A stretch of DNA of 60,696 nucleotides, taken from positions 1,047,223-1,107,918 of the forward strand of contig NZ_DS022276.1 of NCBI RefSeq assembly GCF_000153725.1. The letters are read 5' to 3'. A program made the position numbers and the translations under genes. The stretch is from Salipiger bermudensis HTCC2601 (GTDB lineage: Bacteria; Pseudomonadota; Alphaproteobacteria; Rhodobacterales; Rhodobacteraceae). This document shows positions 25,093-34,556 of the stretch, one piece after another; within the stretch, counting starts at the first letter, position 1, and every line of letters starts with the position of its first letter. Under the pieces are notes generated by a model. The model made no database searches. It was given only the letters and a program-made list of their open reading frames with translations, and was not told the DNA's origin.

Positions 25093-26690
25093 TCACCCGA
25101 CACGTGTGTCGACGCGACGATGGCCCGCCTGCATGTAATCCTCCAGCGCCGCGACCTGCGCCTCGCTCTGGCGCAGCCCGAGCTTGCTCCTCCGCCAGAG
25201 CACGTCCTCCGCGGTGCGCGCGTATTCGTGATCCATCAGCCAGTCGACTTCGGCCCCGGTGAGATCGCCGCCGAACATCGGGCCAAGCGCCTCGATATCC
25301 TTGGCTTCGCCGAGGATCTTGCGCGCCTCGGTGCCGTAATGCTTGACCAGCCGGCGCGCCCAGCGCTCGCTCAGGAACGGGTAGGAGCGCTGCAGCCCCG
25401 AGATCTGCGCCGGCACGCCGTCGACCGGGAAATCCCCGCCCGGCAGGGTGACACCGGCGGTCCAAGGCCCGCTTACGCCGGGCAGGTTCTCGGCGATCTT
25501 CTCGAGCGCGCTTTCCGCGAGGCGGCGATAGGTGGTGATCTTGCCACCGAAGACGTTCAGCAGCGGCGCCCCGCCCGCGCCCTCGACCTTGATGGTGTAG
25601 TCGCGGGTGGCCGCCGTGGCGCTGCTGGCGCCGTCATCGTAAAGCGGGCGCACGCCGGAATAGGTCCAGACCACGTCCTCGGCAGAGATCTCCTGCTTGA
25701 AGTAGCGGTTGGCGAAGTCGATCAGGTATTGCTGCTCTTCCGGGCTGCAGTCGGGGCGCTTGTCAGGGTCGAGATGCTCGGCATCGGTGGTGCCGATCAG
25801 GGTGAAATCCTCCTCGTAGGGGATCGCGAAGATGATCCGCCCGTCGGTACCCTGGAAGAAGTAGCACTTGTCGTGATCATAAAGGCGGCGCGTCACGATA
25901 TGCGAGCCGCGCACCAGCCGGACCCCTCCTTGACGTTGAGATGCACCTTCTCGTGGATGATGTCGCCCACCCACGGGCCACCGGCATTGATCAGCATCCG
26001 GGCAAAATGGGTGACGGTCTCTCCGGTTTGGGTGTCCTGCACCTCCACCCGCCAGAGATCACCGTCGCGCGCCGCCGAGAGCACCTTGGTGCGGGTCATG
26101 ATCTTTGCGCCACGCGCCTCCGCATCGCGGGCATTGAGCACCACGAGACGCGAATCCTGCACCCAGCAGTCGGAATACTCGTAAGCCGTCTCGAACCGGT
26201 CTTCGAGCGGGGCACCCTCGGGTGTGCCCTTGAGAGAGACGGTGGAGGTGCCCGGCAGGATCTTCCGCCCGCCGAGGTGGTCGTACATGAACAGGCCCAG
26301 CCGGATCAGCCAGGCCGGGCGGCGCCCCTTCATCCACGGCATCACCGTGGTCAGCAGCTTCGAGGTCGGCGTGTCACTCTCGAAGCGCATCGACGGGTGA
26401 TAGGGCAGCACGAAGCGCATCGGCCAGCTGATATGCGGCATGGCGCGCAGCAGCACTTCGCGCTCGATCAGCGCCTCGCGCACCAGCCGGAACTCGAAGT
26501 ATTCGAGGTAGCGCAGCCCGCCGTGGAACAGCTTGGTCGAGGCCGAGGAGGTCGCCGACGCGAGGTCGTTCATCTCGGCCAGCCGGACCGACAGGCCCCG
26601 CCCTGCCGCGTCGCGGGCGATGCCGCAGCCGTTGATGCCGCCGCCGATAATGAAGAGATCGGTCGCCTCTCGCGTCTGCTGGTCTGCCAT
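25093..26690 (-). pseudogene. glpD: Aerobic glycerol-3-phosphate dehydrogenase, single frameshift
   Basis: FAD-dependent membrane-associated enzyme that oxidises glycerol 3-phosphate to dihydroxyacetone phosphate. The first frame starts DLFIIGGGINGCGIARDAAG (dinucleotide-binding motif) and runs to MLINAGGPWVG...VHLNVKEG, then shifts. The rest (VRLVRGSHIVTRRLYDHDKCY onward, to the C-terminal helical domain) continues in another frame. One extra G in the GGGG run (CCCC on the plus strand at 25923-25926) would restore a full-length protein of about 530 aa. Both halves are otherwise well conserved, so this is a recent mutation, a phase-variable run or a base-calling error. Confidence 0.9.
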
Positions 26691-26759
26691 GGCCCTGTCC
26701 TTGCTGCGATATGCGTCTTATCGGTATGCCGAAAGCACACCCGTCTCGCAAGTTAAACG

Positions 26760-26798
26760 CTTTCGCTTTCTTTCGTTTCCAGAAAATTGGCAAAAAAC
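26760..26798. promoter_or_regulatory. Candidate GlpR operator repeats
   Basis: Between glpD and glpR, TTTCG occurs at 26761, 26771 and 26794, and the inverse AACGAAAG occurs at 26955-26962 just before glpR. Repeated CTTTCG(T/C)TT-like half-sites are a common layout for DeoR-family regulators. The remainder of the 278-bp gap shows no gene. Confidence 0.4.
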
Positions 26799-26968
26799 CG
26801 CATTTTCGCGTTGAAACGCGCAGCGCTCACGGGGGTTTTCCCCGCCCGAAGATCAATAGGGCGGTAACATGGCACCATTTCGCAATCGATATGGCGGGAA
26901 ATCTGCGCTATTCCCTTGCGAGATCGGCATGGCAGCGGCACAGTTGCGAACAAAAACGAAAGCCTCGA

Positions 26969-27736
26969 ATGTCCAGCTCTTTTCGCCACCCCGAAATCCT
27001 CGAGATCGCGCGCCGCGACGGCAAGGTCAGCGTCGAACTTCTGGCGCAGCATTTCGGTGTCACCTTGCAGACCATTCGCCGCGACCTTGCCGATCTTGCC
27101 GAGGCAGGCCAGCTCGACCGGGTGCATGGTGGCGCGGTGCTGCCCTCGGGCACGGTCAATATCGGCTACGAGGAACGGCGCGAACTCAACCCCGCTGCCA
27201 AGAGCGCCATCGCACGGGCCTGCGCCGAGCAGATCCCGGACGACATCTCGCTGTTCCTCAATATCGGCACCAGCACCGAGGCGGTGGCCCGGCAGCTTCT
27301 CACCCACCGCAACCTGCTGGTGGTGACAAACAACATGAACGTCGCCAACATCCTCGCCGGCAATCCCGATTGCGAGGTCATCGTCACCGGCGGGCACCTG
27401 CGGCGCTCGGATGGCGGGCTGGTCGGCAACCTTGCCGCCGGCACCATCGGGCAGTTCAAGTTCGACCTCGCGGTGATCGGCTGCTCGGCGCTCGATGCCG
27501 AAGGCGACCTGCTCGATTTCGACATCCAGGAGGTCGGCGTGAGCCAGGCCATCCTGCGCCAGTCGCGGCGCACCTTCCTCGTGGCCGACGCCTCCAAGCG
27601 GACCCGCAGCGCACCGGCGCGCATCGCCTCGCTGAGCCAGATCGACACGCTGTTCACCGACGCGCCCCTGCCCGGCCCGCTGGCGCAGCGCTGCGCCGAT
27701 TGGGGCACCGAGATCGTCATCGTGCCCTCGGCCTGA
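26969..27736 (+). CDS. glpR: DeoR-family regulator, GlpR type
   Basis: A 255-aa repressor. The N-terminal DeoR helix-turn-helix (about 5-60) includes VSVELLAQHFGVTLQTIRRDL and the LDRVHGGAV wing. The sugar-phosphate sensor domain has the NIGTSTEAVA and VVTNNMNVA motifs and ends FTDAPLP. It is divergent from glpD-glpK, so it most likely represses glycerol use, with glycerol 3-phosphate as inducer. The start at 26969 gives a normal family N-terminus; the open frame extends upstream without support. Confidence 0.92.
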   Translation: MSSSFRHPEILEIARRDGKVSVELLAQHFGVTLQTIRRDLADLAEAGQLDRVHGGAVLPSGTVNIGYEERRELNPAAKSAIARACAEQIPDDISLFLNIGTSTEAVARQLLTHRNLLVVTNNMNVANILAGNPDCEVIVTGGHLRRSDGGLVGNLAAGTIGQFKFDLAVIGCSALDAEGDLLDFDIQEVGVSQAILRQSRRTFLVADASKRTRSAPARIASLSQIDTLFTDAPLPGPLAQRCADWGTEIVIVPSA

Positions 27737-27792
27737 TCCCGCGCGAGCCCCGGCTTTGCGGGACGCGACGCTGCAGCCGCCGGACGGCTGTC

Positions 27793-27821
27793 TTGACACT
27801 CCATCGCCTGCCGCCCATGAA
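27793..27821 (+). promoter_or_regulatory. Candidate promoter of lepB operon
   Basis: A perfect -35 TTGACA (27793-27798) is followed 17 bp later by CATGAA, a weak -10. It lies 33 bp before the lepB start and 57 bp after glpR, consistent with an independent housekeeping promoter. Confidence 0.4.
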
Positions 27822-27853
27822 GCCGGGGTCAGACGGCGCGAAAGGCATGTTTC

Positions 27854-28687
27854 ATGGCAAAAGAGAAAGAAACCGGCGGCTTCCTCGAGACCGTCAAGAC
27901 GATCGTCTACGCGCTTCTGATTGCGGGCGTGTTCCGGACGCTGTTCTTTCAGCCCTTCTGGATTCCCTCCGGCTCGATGAAGGACACGCTGCTGATCGGC
28001 GACTTCCTCTTCGTCAACAAGATGAGCTACGGCTATTCCTACGCCTCCTGCCCGTCGATCCGCCTGCCCGTGGTCGGGCTCGACGTCGACGCCAAGGACA
28101 TCTGCGGCTGGCTCGGCGATGACAACGGCCGGATCTTCGGCTCCGAGCCCGAGCGCGGCGATATCGCGGTGTTCCGCCACCCGGTCACCGGGCGCGACTT
28201 CATCAAGCGCGTGATCGGCATGCCGGGCGATCGCATCCAGATGACCAACGGCCTGCTCTACATCAACGACGAGCCGGTCGAGGTCGAGCGCAACGGCACC
28301 TTCTCCGAGACCGCCGAGCCGCAGGGCCCGCAACAGCTGCGCCCGCGCTGCGAGAACGGCCCCGTGGGCACCGGCGGCGCCTGCGAGAAATCGCGCTGGA
28401 CCGAGACCCTGCCCAACGGCAAGTCGCATGACATCCTCAACATCGCCATGCAGGGCTCGGACAACACCCGTGTCTATACCGTGCCCGAAGGCCACTACTT
28501 CATGATGGGCGACAACCGCGACAATTCCTCCGACAGCCGCGTGCCCAGCGCCGCCGGCGGCGTCGGCTTCGTCCCGTTCGAGAATCTGATCGGCAAGGCA
28601 AACCGCGTCGTCTTCTCGTCCTCCGGCCGCTCGATGCTGTTCTTCTGGACCTGGCGCGGCGACCGCTTCTTCCACAAGCTGCAATGA
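27854..28687 (+). CDS. lepB: Signal peptidase I
   Basis: A 277-aa inner-membrane serine protease that cleaves signal peptides of exported proteins. One N-terminal membrane helix (about 14-34), then box [11 protein letters not shown] with nucleophile Ser41, box [15 protein letters not shown] with catalytic Lys118, and box [13 protein letters not shown]. An insert with three cysteines between boxes B and D (SCPSIRLP...KDICGW, and another Cys pair around [13 protein letters not shown]) is seen in rhodobacterial LepB. Its stop overlaps the rnc start (ATGA), the standard lepB-rnc-era order. Confidence 0.96.
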   Translation: MAKEKETGGFLETVKTIVYALLIAGVFRTLFFQPFWIPSGSMKDTLLIGDFLFVNKMSYGYSYASCPSIRLPVVGLDVDAKDICGWLGDDNGRIFGSEPERGDIAVFRHPVTGRDFIKRVIGMPGDRIQMTNGLLYINDEPVEVERNGTFSETAEPQGPQQLRPRCENGPVGTGGACEKSRWTETLPNGKSHDILNIAMQGSDNTRVYTVPEGHYFMMGDNRDNSSDSRVPSAAGGVGFVPFENLIGKANRVVFSSSGRSMLFFWTWRGDRFFHKLQ

Positions 28688-29367
28688 AGAGGTCTGCCGA
28701 GATCATCGCGCTCGAAGAGCGTCTCGGCCACCGCTTTGACCGGCCCGAGTTGCTGCGCCGTGCGCTGACGCACTCCTCGATGTCGGCCCCGGGCCGCGAG
28801 GACAACCAGCGGCTCGAGTTCCTCGGCGACCGGGTGCTGGGCCTCGTCATGGCCGAGGCGCTTCTGGCCGACGACCGCAACGCCTCGGAAGGCCAGCTTG
28901 CGCCGCGCTACAACGCGCTGGTGCGCAAGGAAACCTGCGCCGACGTGGCGCGCGAGGTCGACCTTGGTGCCGCGCTGAAGCTTGGCCGCTCCGAGATGAT
29001 GTCGGGTGGCCGCCGCAAGATGGCGCTGCTGGGCGATGCCATGGAAGCGGTGATCGCAGCGGTCTATCTCGACGCCGGGTTCGAGGCCGCCAAGGATCTG
29101 GTGCGCCGGCTCTGGGGTGATCGGGTCACGCGCGTCGACGAGGATGCGCGCGACGCCAAGACCTCGCTGCAGGAGTGGGCGCAAGCGCGCGGGATGCCGC
29201 CGCCGGCTTACGTAGAGACCGCGCGGTCCGGCCCCGATCACGCCCCGGTCTTCACCATCGAAGCGCGGCTCTCATCCGGCGAGACGGCGCAGGCCACCGC
29301 CGGGGCCAAGCGCAAGGCCGAGCAGGAGGCCGCCGCGGCGCTGCTTGCCAAGGTGACGGGTGGCTGA
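28684..29367 (+). CDS. rnc: Ribonuclease III
   Basis: A 227-aa endonuclease for double-stranded RNA, needed for rRNA processing. The catalytic domain carries [18 protein letters not shown] (signature with acidic metal ligands) and [19 protein letters not shown]. The C-terminal dsRNA-binding domain (about 155-225) contains [11 protein letters not shown] and [15 protein letters not shown]. It overlaps lepB by 4 bp and the transporter gene downstream by 8 bp. Confidence 0.97.
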   Translation: MKRSAEIIALEERLGHRFDRPELLRRALTHSSMSAPGREDNQRLEFLGDRVLGLVMAEALLADDRNASEGQLAPRYNALVRKETCADVAREVDLGAALKLGRSEMMSGGRRKMALLGDAMEAVIAAVYLDAGFEAAKDLVRRLWGDRVTRVDEDARDAKTSLQEWAQARGMPPPAYVETARSGPDHAPVFTIEARLSSGETAQATAGAKRKAEQEAAAALLAKVTGG

Positions 29368-30256
29368 GCGCGGCGCGTCCGGAAATATGCTGGGCGCGCT
29401 CTTCATGTGCGCCGCCATGACGCTGTTCGCCATCGAAGATGCGCTCTTCAAATCGGTGACGCCGGCGCTGCCGCCCGGAGAGGCGACACTTATCTTCGGC
29501 CTCACCGGCACAGCGATCTACGTGCTGCTCACCCTGCGCGCGCGCGAACCGGTGCTGCACCCTGCGATCCTGCGCCCGAGCCTGATGATGCGGACCGTCT
29601 TCGAGATCATCGGACGGCTGTTCTTTGCCCTGTCGCTGGCCTACACGCCGCTCGCCATCACCTCGTCGATCCTGCAGGCCGCGCCGCTGGTGGTTACCGC
29701 CGGCGCGGCGCTGCTGCTGGGCGAACAGGTCGGCCCGCGACGCTGGATCGCCATGGCGGTGGGCTTCATCGGCGTGCTGATGATCCTGCGCCCGACGCCA
29801 GACGCCTTCCGCCCCGACGCGCTTCTGGCGGTCGCGGGCATGATCGGCTTCGCGATGCGCGATCTGTTCACGCGCGCCAGCCCGCCGGCGGTCTCGACCA
29901 ACCAGCTGGGTGTGCTGGGCTTTGCGGTTCTCATCGTGGCCGGGCTGATCATGCTGCCCTTCGACCCTGCCCCGCCGCGCCTGCCCACGGGCACCGAGCT
30001 CGGCCGGCTGCTGCTGACCGGTGCCGTGGGCGTCGCCGCCTACACGGCGCTGACTCGCGCGATGCGCGTGGGCGAGGTTTCGGTGGTGGCGCCGTTCCGC
30101 TATTCGCGGCTTCTGGTGGCGCTGACCTTCGCCTTCCTGTTCTTCGGCGAGCGCCCCGATCTCTGGACGCTCGCGGGCGGGCTGCTGATCGTGATCAGCG
30201 GGGTCTACACGCTGTTGCGCAGCGGCAAGCCGCGCCCCCCTGCCCGCCCCGAATGA
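29360..30256 (+). CDS. EamA/DMT-family membrane transporter
   Basis: A 298-aa inner-membrane protein with ten helices in two EamA repeats (about 10-140 and 150-290), the drug/metabolite transporter layout. A GTG start at 29360 overlaps the end of rnc by 8 bp, so it is translationally coupled within the lepB operon, between rnc and era. The substrate is unknown; the position inside an RNA-processing operon is probably not functional. Confidence 0.87.
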   Translation: MAERGASGNMLGALFMCAAMTLFAIEDALFKSVTPALPPGEATLIFGLTGTAIYVLLTLRAREPVLHPAILRPSLMMRTVFEIIGRLFFALSLAYTPLAITSSILQAAPLVVTAGAALLLGEQVGPRRWIAMAVGFIGVLMILRPTPDAFRPDALLAVAGMIGFAMRDLFTRASPPAVSTNQLGVLGFAVLIVAGLIMLPFDPAPPRLPTGTELGRLLLTGAVGVAAYTALTRAMRVGEVSVVAPFRYSRLLVALTFAFLFFGERPDLWTLAGGLLIVISGVYTLLRSGKPRPPARPE

Positions 30257-30541
30257 TCAGAGCTTCTCGCAGCTGACCTCGATCGCGGCGTCGCGACGCG
30301 CGCCGCCAAGCGACTCCTGCGCCAGCGCGATGGCCTGCGCGTTCTTTGCCTTCCAGCGCTTCGCCTGGCTCTGGCACTCGCCAAGGGACACGCCCTGCTC
30401 GCTGCCCTTGAGCGGCGAGTCGCGATAACTGCCATCGCCCTGCAGGGCGTGGATCGTCGGGACATAAAGGGTCTCGGCGCCGGCCATCGTGGCCAGCGCC
30501 ATGGTCATCAGGGCCAAAGCTGCTGCATGAACCTGTCGCAT
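30257..30541 (-). CDS. Small secreted periplasmic protein of unknown function
   Basis: 94 aa with a clear signal peptide (MRQVHAAALALMTMALATMAGA, cleavage before ETLY) and a mature part of about 70 residues with two cysteines, SLGECQSQAKRWKAK and EVSCEKL, that may form a disulfide. AAGGAG lies upstream of the ATG at 30541. It is on the opposite strand between the eamA gene and era, directly abutting the former. I do not recognise a family. Confidence 0.6.
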   Translation of the reverse strand: MRQVHAAALALMTMALATMAGAETLYVPTIHALQGDGSYRDSPLKGSEQGVSLGECQSQAKRWKAKNAQAIALAQESLGGARRDAAIEVSCEKL

Positions 30542-30681
30542 CAAAGTCTCCTTGCGCGTCGCTCCGAGTCGGAGCCTTCGCTATATAGGGCAGAGTGTCT
30601 GCCCTGCCAGCATCGCGTCCTATGGCTCTTTGCGCAAAAAACGACTATGTGATGCGGATCATTCCCCCAACGGACCAGCCC

Positions 30682-31587
30682 ATGACCACACGCGCCGGAT
30701 TTGTCGCCCTGATCGGAGAGCCCAACGCGGGCAAATCCACCCTCACCAACCGCATGGTGGGGGCCAAGGTGAGCATCGTCACCCACAAGGTGCAGACCAC
30801 CCGCGCCCGCATCCGCGGCGTGGCGATGGAGGGCGACAGCCAGCTTGTCTTTGTCGACACGCCGGGCCTGTTCAAACCGCGCCGCCGGCTCGACCGCGCC
30901 ATGGTCGCCGCGGCATGGGGCGGGGCGGCCGATGCCGACATCATCGTGCTTCTCGTCGAGGCCCATCGCGGCATCACCGAGGGCGTCGAGCGCATTCTTG
31001 AAGGGCTGGCCGATCTTCCTCAGGGGCGCACCGTGGCGCTGGCGATCAACAAGATCGACCGCGTCGAGGCCAAGGTGCTGCTGAAGCTGACCGAAGATCT
31101 CAACGAACGCTACGCCTTCGCCAAGACCTTCATGATCTCGGCCGAGAAGGGCCACGGCGTGAAGGACCTGCGCGAATGGCTCGCTGGCGAGGTTCCCGAG
31201 AGCCCGTGGCTGTATCCCGAGGACCAGATCGCCGACCTGCCGATGCGGACGATCGCCGCCGAGATCACGCGCGAAAAGCTGACCCTGCGCCTGCATCAGG
31301 AGCTGCCCTACCAGCTCACCGTCGAAACCGAGAGCTGGGAAGAGCGGCAGGATGGCTCGGCCCGCATCGATCAGGTGATCTACGTCATGCGAGACGGCCA
31401 CAAGGGCATCGTTCTGGGCCGCAAGGGCGAGACGGTGAAGGCCATCGGCCAGGCCGCCCGCACCGAGCTCGAGGAATTTCTCGGCCGCAAGGTGCACCTG
31501 TTCCTCCAGGTCAAGGTGCGCGAGAACTGGCTCGAGGAGGCCGAGCGCTATTCCGAGATGGGGCTCGACTTCAAGGACGGCAACTGA
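30682..31587 (+). CDS. era: GTPase Era, 16S rRNA maturation
   Basis: A 301-aa essential GTPase that binds the 3' end of 16S rRNA during 30S assembly. The G1 motif GEPNAGKSTLTN (near 10-21), G3 DTPGLF and G4 NKID are clear. The C-terminal KH domain ends in VKVRENWLEEAERYSEMGLDF. The start at 30682 gives the usual short N-terminus; an in-frame ATG at 30652 would add ten residues. The next gene starts 4 bp after the stop. Confidence 0.96.
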   Translation: MTTRAGFVALIGEPNAGKSTLTNRMVGAKVSIVTHKVQTTRARIRGVAMEGDSQLVFVDTPGLFKPRRRLDRAMVAAAWGGAADADIIVLLVEAHRGITEGVERILEGLADLPQGRTVALAINKIDRVEAKVLLKLTEDLNERYAFAKTFMISAEKGHGVKDLREWLAGEVPESPWLYPEDQIADLPMRTIAAEITREKLTLRLHQELPYQLTVETESWEERQDGSARIDQVIYVMRDGHKGIVLGRKGETVKAIGQAARTELEEFLGRKVHLFLQVKVRENWLEEAERYSEMGLDFKDGN

Positions 31588-31591
31588 CCCC

Positions 31592-31924
31592 GTGGCCCGT
31601 CTGACCACGCGGTTCTGGGTCGACGCCTATCTCGCCCGGCTGTCGTTCCAGACCATCCCTGCCTACGTGACCGCCCATGGCGACGACCATGCCGGCGCGG
31701 TTCTCGTGAAGCTCTCCACGCTTGACGGCAAGGCGCGGGCCTTCACCCGTGGCTTCGACCTGATGACCGGCGCCCGGCAATGGACCGAGCTGGCCGCGGG
31801 CGATGAGCGCGAGGTCGATGCCAGCATCGCGAAGCAGCGCAGCTTCGACCCCGATCTCTGGGTGATCGAGGTCGAGGACCGACAGGGCCGCCACCTGCTT
31901 GACGAGGAGGGGCTCTCGGACTGA
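31592..31924 (+). CDS. DUF1491 family protein
   Basis: 110 aa starting with GTG, 4 bp after era. The N-terminus ARLTTRFWVDAYLARL and the later VWVIEVEDRQGRHLL-like segment (DLWVIEVEDRQGRHLLDEEGL) are typical of DUF1491, a small alphaproteobacterial family regularly found between era and recO. It is probably linked to the Era/ribosome-assembly neighbourhood. No catalytic motif is visible. Confidence 0.85.
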   Translation: MARLTTRFWVDAYLARLSFQTIPAYVTAHGDDHAGAVLVKLSTLDGKARAFTRGFDLMTGARQWTELAAGDEREVDASIAKQRSFDPDLWVIEVEDRQGRHLLDEEGLSD

Positions 31925-31932
31925 GGCCCGCG

Positions 31933-32370
31933 CTACTCGGCGGCCCGCGCCGCCTGCCATTCGGGCAGGGGAAAGAGCCGGTCGTAGCCCCAGTTGAAGC
32001 ACAGCGCGTAGAGCATGTAGAACAGCGCAAAAGCCGCATCCATCACCAGCGCCTGCCAGATCGAGATGCCGAGATACCAAGCGATGAACGGCATCAGCAC
32101 CACCAGCAGACCGCCCTCGAACAGCACTGCGTGCAGGATGCGGACGCGCTTGGTCTTCTCGGTGCTGCCGGTCTGGCGCTGCAGCCCCAGATCAAAGAGA
32201 TAATTGTAGATCAGGTTCCACAGCGTCGCGAGCGTGGCGCTGACGATGCCGACCACGCCGATGTCGTGCATTGGCATCTGGAAGGCGAGCGCGCCGAGCG
32301 GAATCACCAGTAGCAGCCCGACGATTTCAAAGCTGATGGCGTGACGAAGACGATCGAGAGGTGAGCGCAT
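31933..32370 (-). CDS. PACE-family efflux transporter (AceI-like)
   Basis: A 145-aa inner-membrane protein of four helices arranged as two repeats. Both repeats carry the family signature of basic residue, His and Phe-Glu: LRHAISFEIVGLL and ILHAVLFEGGLL. A WNLIYNYLFD motif follows helix 2 and FNWGYDRLFPL ends helix 4. PACE proteins such as AceI export biguanide and quaternary ammonium biocides and natural polyamines. A single gene, convergent with DUF1491. Confidence 0.88.
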   Translation of the reverse strand: MRSPLDRLRHAISFEIVGLLLVIPLGALAFQMPMHDIGVVGIVSATLATLWNLIYNYLFDLGLQRQTGSTEKTKRVRILHAVLFEGGLLVVLMPFIAWYLGISIWQALVMDAAFALFYMLYALCFNWGYDRLFPLPEWQAARAAE

Positions 32371-32586
32371 GGCGACCTAGTCCTTGGTTGCCGGGCCGTC
32401 CCGAATGATATCCCGAGCTGGGGGAGGTCGTCCTCACACCTTAGAGATGCCAACGTCAGGGGCAGTCTTCAAGGCGCGGATGCGTGCGATTGGCGGATAT
32501 GTGCTTTAGACAGCCCGAGCAGTGCCTCTGGCAGACCGCGTCGGCGGCTGCCAGACTGGCGACGTGACGAAAGGGAGGCGAGACGA

Positions 32587-32964
32587 ATGAGCGAAACACG
32601 GGGAGGCTGCCTCTGCGGCGCGGTGCGCTTCGTGGCAAGCGGCGCGCCGGTCCGGGTCGGGATCTGCCATTGCATGGATTGCCGCAAGCACCACGGCGCT
32701 GCGTTCTTTGCGGCCGCCGTGTTCCCGGCATCGGCCGTCCGCGTCACCGGCGCGCCGCGCAGCTATCAGGGGCGGCATTTCTGCCAGACCTGCGGATCAT
32801 CGGTCTTTGCACAGAGCGGCGAGGAGGTGGAGCTGCATCTGGGAGCGCTCGACACACCGGGCCAGTTCGCACCGAGCTACGAGCTCTGGACCTGCCGCCG
32901 CGAGCCTTGGCTGCCAGCCTTCCCCGATATGACCTCCTTCGAGCGTGACCGCGAGGAGATCTAG
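32587..32964 (+). CDS. GFA-family zinc protein (first of two)
   Basis: A 125-aa protein with the glutathione-dependent formaldehyde-activating (CENP-V) fold. Zinc cysteines appear in order as GGCLCGAVRF, CHCMDCRKHHG and FCQTCGSSVF. Most family members have no proven enzyme activity; carbon-sulfur lyase roles are possible. GGGAGG lies before the ATG. It is convergent with the GntR gene, 8 bp apart. A second GFA protein lies at 47467. Confidence 0.88.
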   Translation: MSETRGGCLCGAVRFVASGAPVRVGICHCMDCRKHHGAAFFAAAVFPASAVRVTGAPRSYQGRHFCQTCGSSVFAQSGEEVELHLGALDTPGQFAPSYELWTCRREPWLPAFPDMTSFERDREEI

Positions 32965-32972
32965 AAGCCGCC

Positions 32973-33743
32973 TCAGCCTTTGGTGCGCACCCGTTCAAAG
33001 CGCTGGCGGGCGATGTCCTCGTCGCGCTCGGCCTGCCGGTCGGCGGCCAGCGCGTCCTCGACATAGCTCAGATGCGCCTCGACGGCGGCCCGGGCGGCTT
33101 TCGGGTCGCGGGCCTGCAGCGCGGTGTTGATGGCGCGGTGCTGATCGAGCAGCGCCTCGCGGGTGGTGCGCTGCTTGAACATGACGGAGCGGTTGTAGAA
33201 CACCCCCTCGCGCAGCAGCTGGTACATCGACCGCATCATGTGCAGCATGATGACGTTGTGACCGGCCTCGATGATCGCGAGGTGGAAATCGGCGTCGAGC
33301 CGCGCCTCGTCGGCCGGGTTGCGCTTGCCATGCGCCACCTCCATCTGCCCGAAGAGCTCGCCGATGACCCGCAGATCGGTCTCGGTGCCATGGGTCGCGG
33401 CGCGCTCGGCGGCGAGGCCCTCCATGTCGCGTCGAAAGCTCAGGTAGTCGAACACCGCCTCGTCATGGCGGGCAAAAAGCTGCACCAGCGTGTCGGAGAA
33501 CGCCGAGCCCAGCGCCTCGGTGACAAATATCCCGGCCCCCGCGCGCGAGCTCAGCAGGCCGCGCGATTGCAGATCCGACACGGCCTCGCGCAGCGAGGGA
33601 CGCGACACGCCCAGCCGCTCCGAAAGCTCGCGCTCCGCCGGAAGCCGCTCGCCCGGGCGCAGGATGCCACGCAGAATCAGTTCCTCGATCTGACGCACCA
33701 CCGCGGCGGCGAGCTTTTCCGAATGCACGGGACGGAAGGGCAT
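32973..33743 (-). CDS. GntR-family regulator, FadR subfamily (FCD domain)
   Basis: 256 aa. A winged helix at about 10-78 (ILRGILRPGERLPAERELSERLGVSRPSLREAV) is followed by an all-helical FCD sensor with a likely metal site built from DADFHLAIIEAGHN, DQHRAI and EAHLSYVED. PdhR, LldR and other organic-acid sensors have this architecture. It stands alone, so its targets are not obvious. A GGTCA-N7-TGACC inverted repeat lies just upstream, and a family-type operator occurs at 56934. Confidence 0.9.
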   Translation of the reverse strand: MPFRPVHSEKLAAAVVRQIEELILRGILRPGERLPAERELSERLGVSRPSLREAVSDLQSRGLLSSRAGAGIFVTEALGSAFSDTLVQLFARHDEAVFDYLSFRRDMEGLAAERAATHGTETDLRVIGELFGQMEVAHGKRNPADEARLDADFHLAIIEAGHNVIMLHMMRSMYQLLREGVFYNRSVMFKQRTTREALLDQHRAINTALQARDPKAARAAVEAHLSYVEDALAADRQAERDEDIARQRFERVRTKG

Positions 33744-33766
33744 GAGAGGATCCGATCTTGCGAGAA

Positions 33767-33785
33767 TTGGTCAGATCATATGACC
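33767..33785. promoter_or_regulatory. Candidate autoregulatory operator of the FadR-type gene
   Basis: TTGGTCAGATCATATGACC contains GGTCA-N7-TGACC and TTGGTC-A-GATCAT, close to the TTGGTC-N-GACCAA pattern of FadR/LldR regulators. It is centred about 33 bp before the regulator start codon. Confidence 0.4.
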
Positions 33786-33835
33786 GCACCGCCTTTGGAC
33801 GCAAGGCGCTCTGGCGCGGCGTCACCGGTCAGCGC

Positions 33836-34294
33836 TCACCAGCGGTCGAGCGCAGCCTCGTCCTCGTCCTTGGCCGCGACCCAAGACTGGTCGCCACCGG
33901 CGCTTTCCTTCTTCCAGAAGGGCGCGCGGGATTTCAGGTAGTCCATCAGGTATTCCGCCGCCTCGAAGGCGTGCTGGCGATGCGCCGAGGCGGTGGCGAC
34001 CATCATGATGCGCTCGCCCGCCGCCATCTTGCCGTAGCGGTGGATCACCAGCACCTCGCCCAGCGACCAGCGCGCCTGCGCCTCGCTGGCGATCTTGGTC
34101 AGCGCCTTCTCGGTCATGCCGGGATAATGCTCGATCTCCATGCCCTCGAGGCCACCGGCCACGTCGCGCACCACGCCGGTGAAGGTCACCACCGCGCCAA
34201 GATCGGTGCGGCCCGCGGCGAAGCGCTCGGCCTCAACGCCGAAATCGAACGGCGCCTCCTGCACCACGACCCGAAGTCCGGCCTGATCCGACAT
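33836..34294 (-). CDS. moaE: Molybdopterin synthase catalytic subunit
   Basis: The 152-aa large subunit of molybdopterin synthase, which transfers sulfur from MoaD thiocarboxylate to precursor Z. Recognisable are VVTFTGVVRD, LEIEHYPGMTEK-like sequence (MEIEHYPGMTEKAL), VIHRYGKMAAGE and the C-terminal lysine loop KSRAPFWKKE containing the active-site Lys. The C-terminal 20 residues (after DQSW) are acidic and extended. It follows moaD by 13 bp. Confidence 0.95.
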   Translation of the reverse strand: MSDQAGLRVVVQEAPFDFGVEAERFAAGRTDLGAVVTFTGVVRDVAGGLEGMEIEHYPGMTEKALTKIASEAQARWSLGEVLVIHRYGKMAAGERIMMVATASAHRQHAFEAAEYLMDYLKSRAPFWKKESAGGDQSWVAAKDEDEAALDRW

Positions 34295-34307
34295 CGCCCG
34301 CCCCCCC

Positions 34308-34556
34308 TCAGCCGCCGGTCATCGGCGGGAAGAACGCGACCTCGCGGGCACCGGCCAGCGGCGCATCGAAATCCGTGAGTTCTTGATCGACGGCCACGCG
34401 CAGCGCCGAGAGATCGGCAAAGGCCGCCTCGTAGCGCTCCTCGCGCGCCTTCAGCTCCTCGACCAACGCGGCCACGGTGGCGGCAGAGGTCTCGAGTTTC
34501 TCTTTCGGCAGCCCGATGCGCTCGCGCACCCAGGCGAAATACAGCACGTCGATCAT
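34308..34556 (-). CDS. moaD: Molybdopterin synthase sulfur carrier subunit
   Basis: An 82-aa ubiquitin-fold protein ending in the required Gly-Gly (PPMTGG), which is adenylated and then thiocarboxylated to carry sulfur to MoaE. It starts MIDVLYFAWVRERIG with GAGGGA upstream. Its start overlaps the end of pgsA by 4 bp and moaE follows directly, so recO-pgsA-moaD-moaE is a likely transcript. Confidence 0.93.
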   Translation of the reverse strand: MIDVLYFAWVRERIGLPKEKLETSAATVAALVEELKAREERYEAAFADLSALRVAVDQELTDFDAPLAGAREVAFFPPMTGG

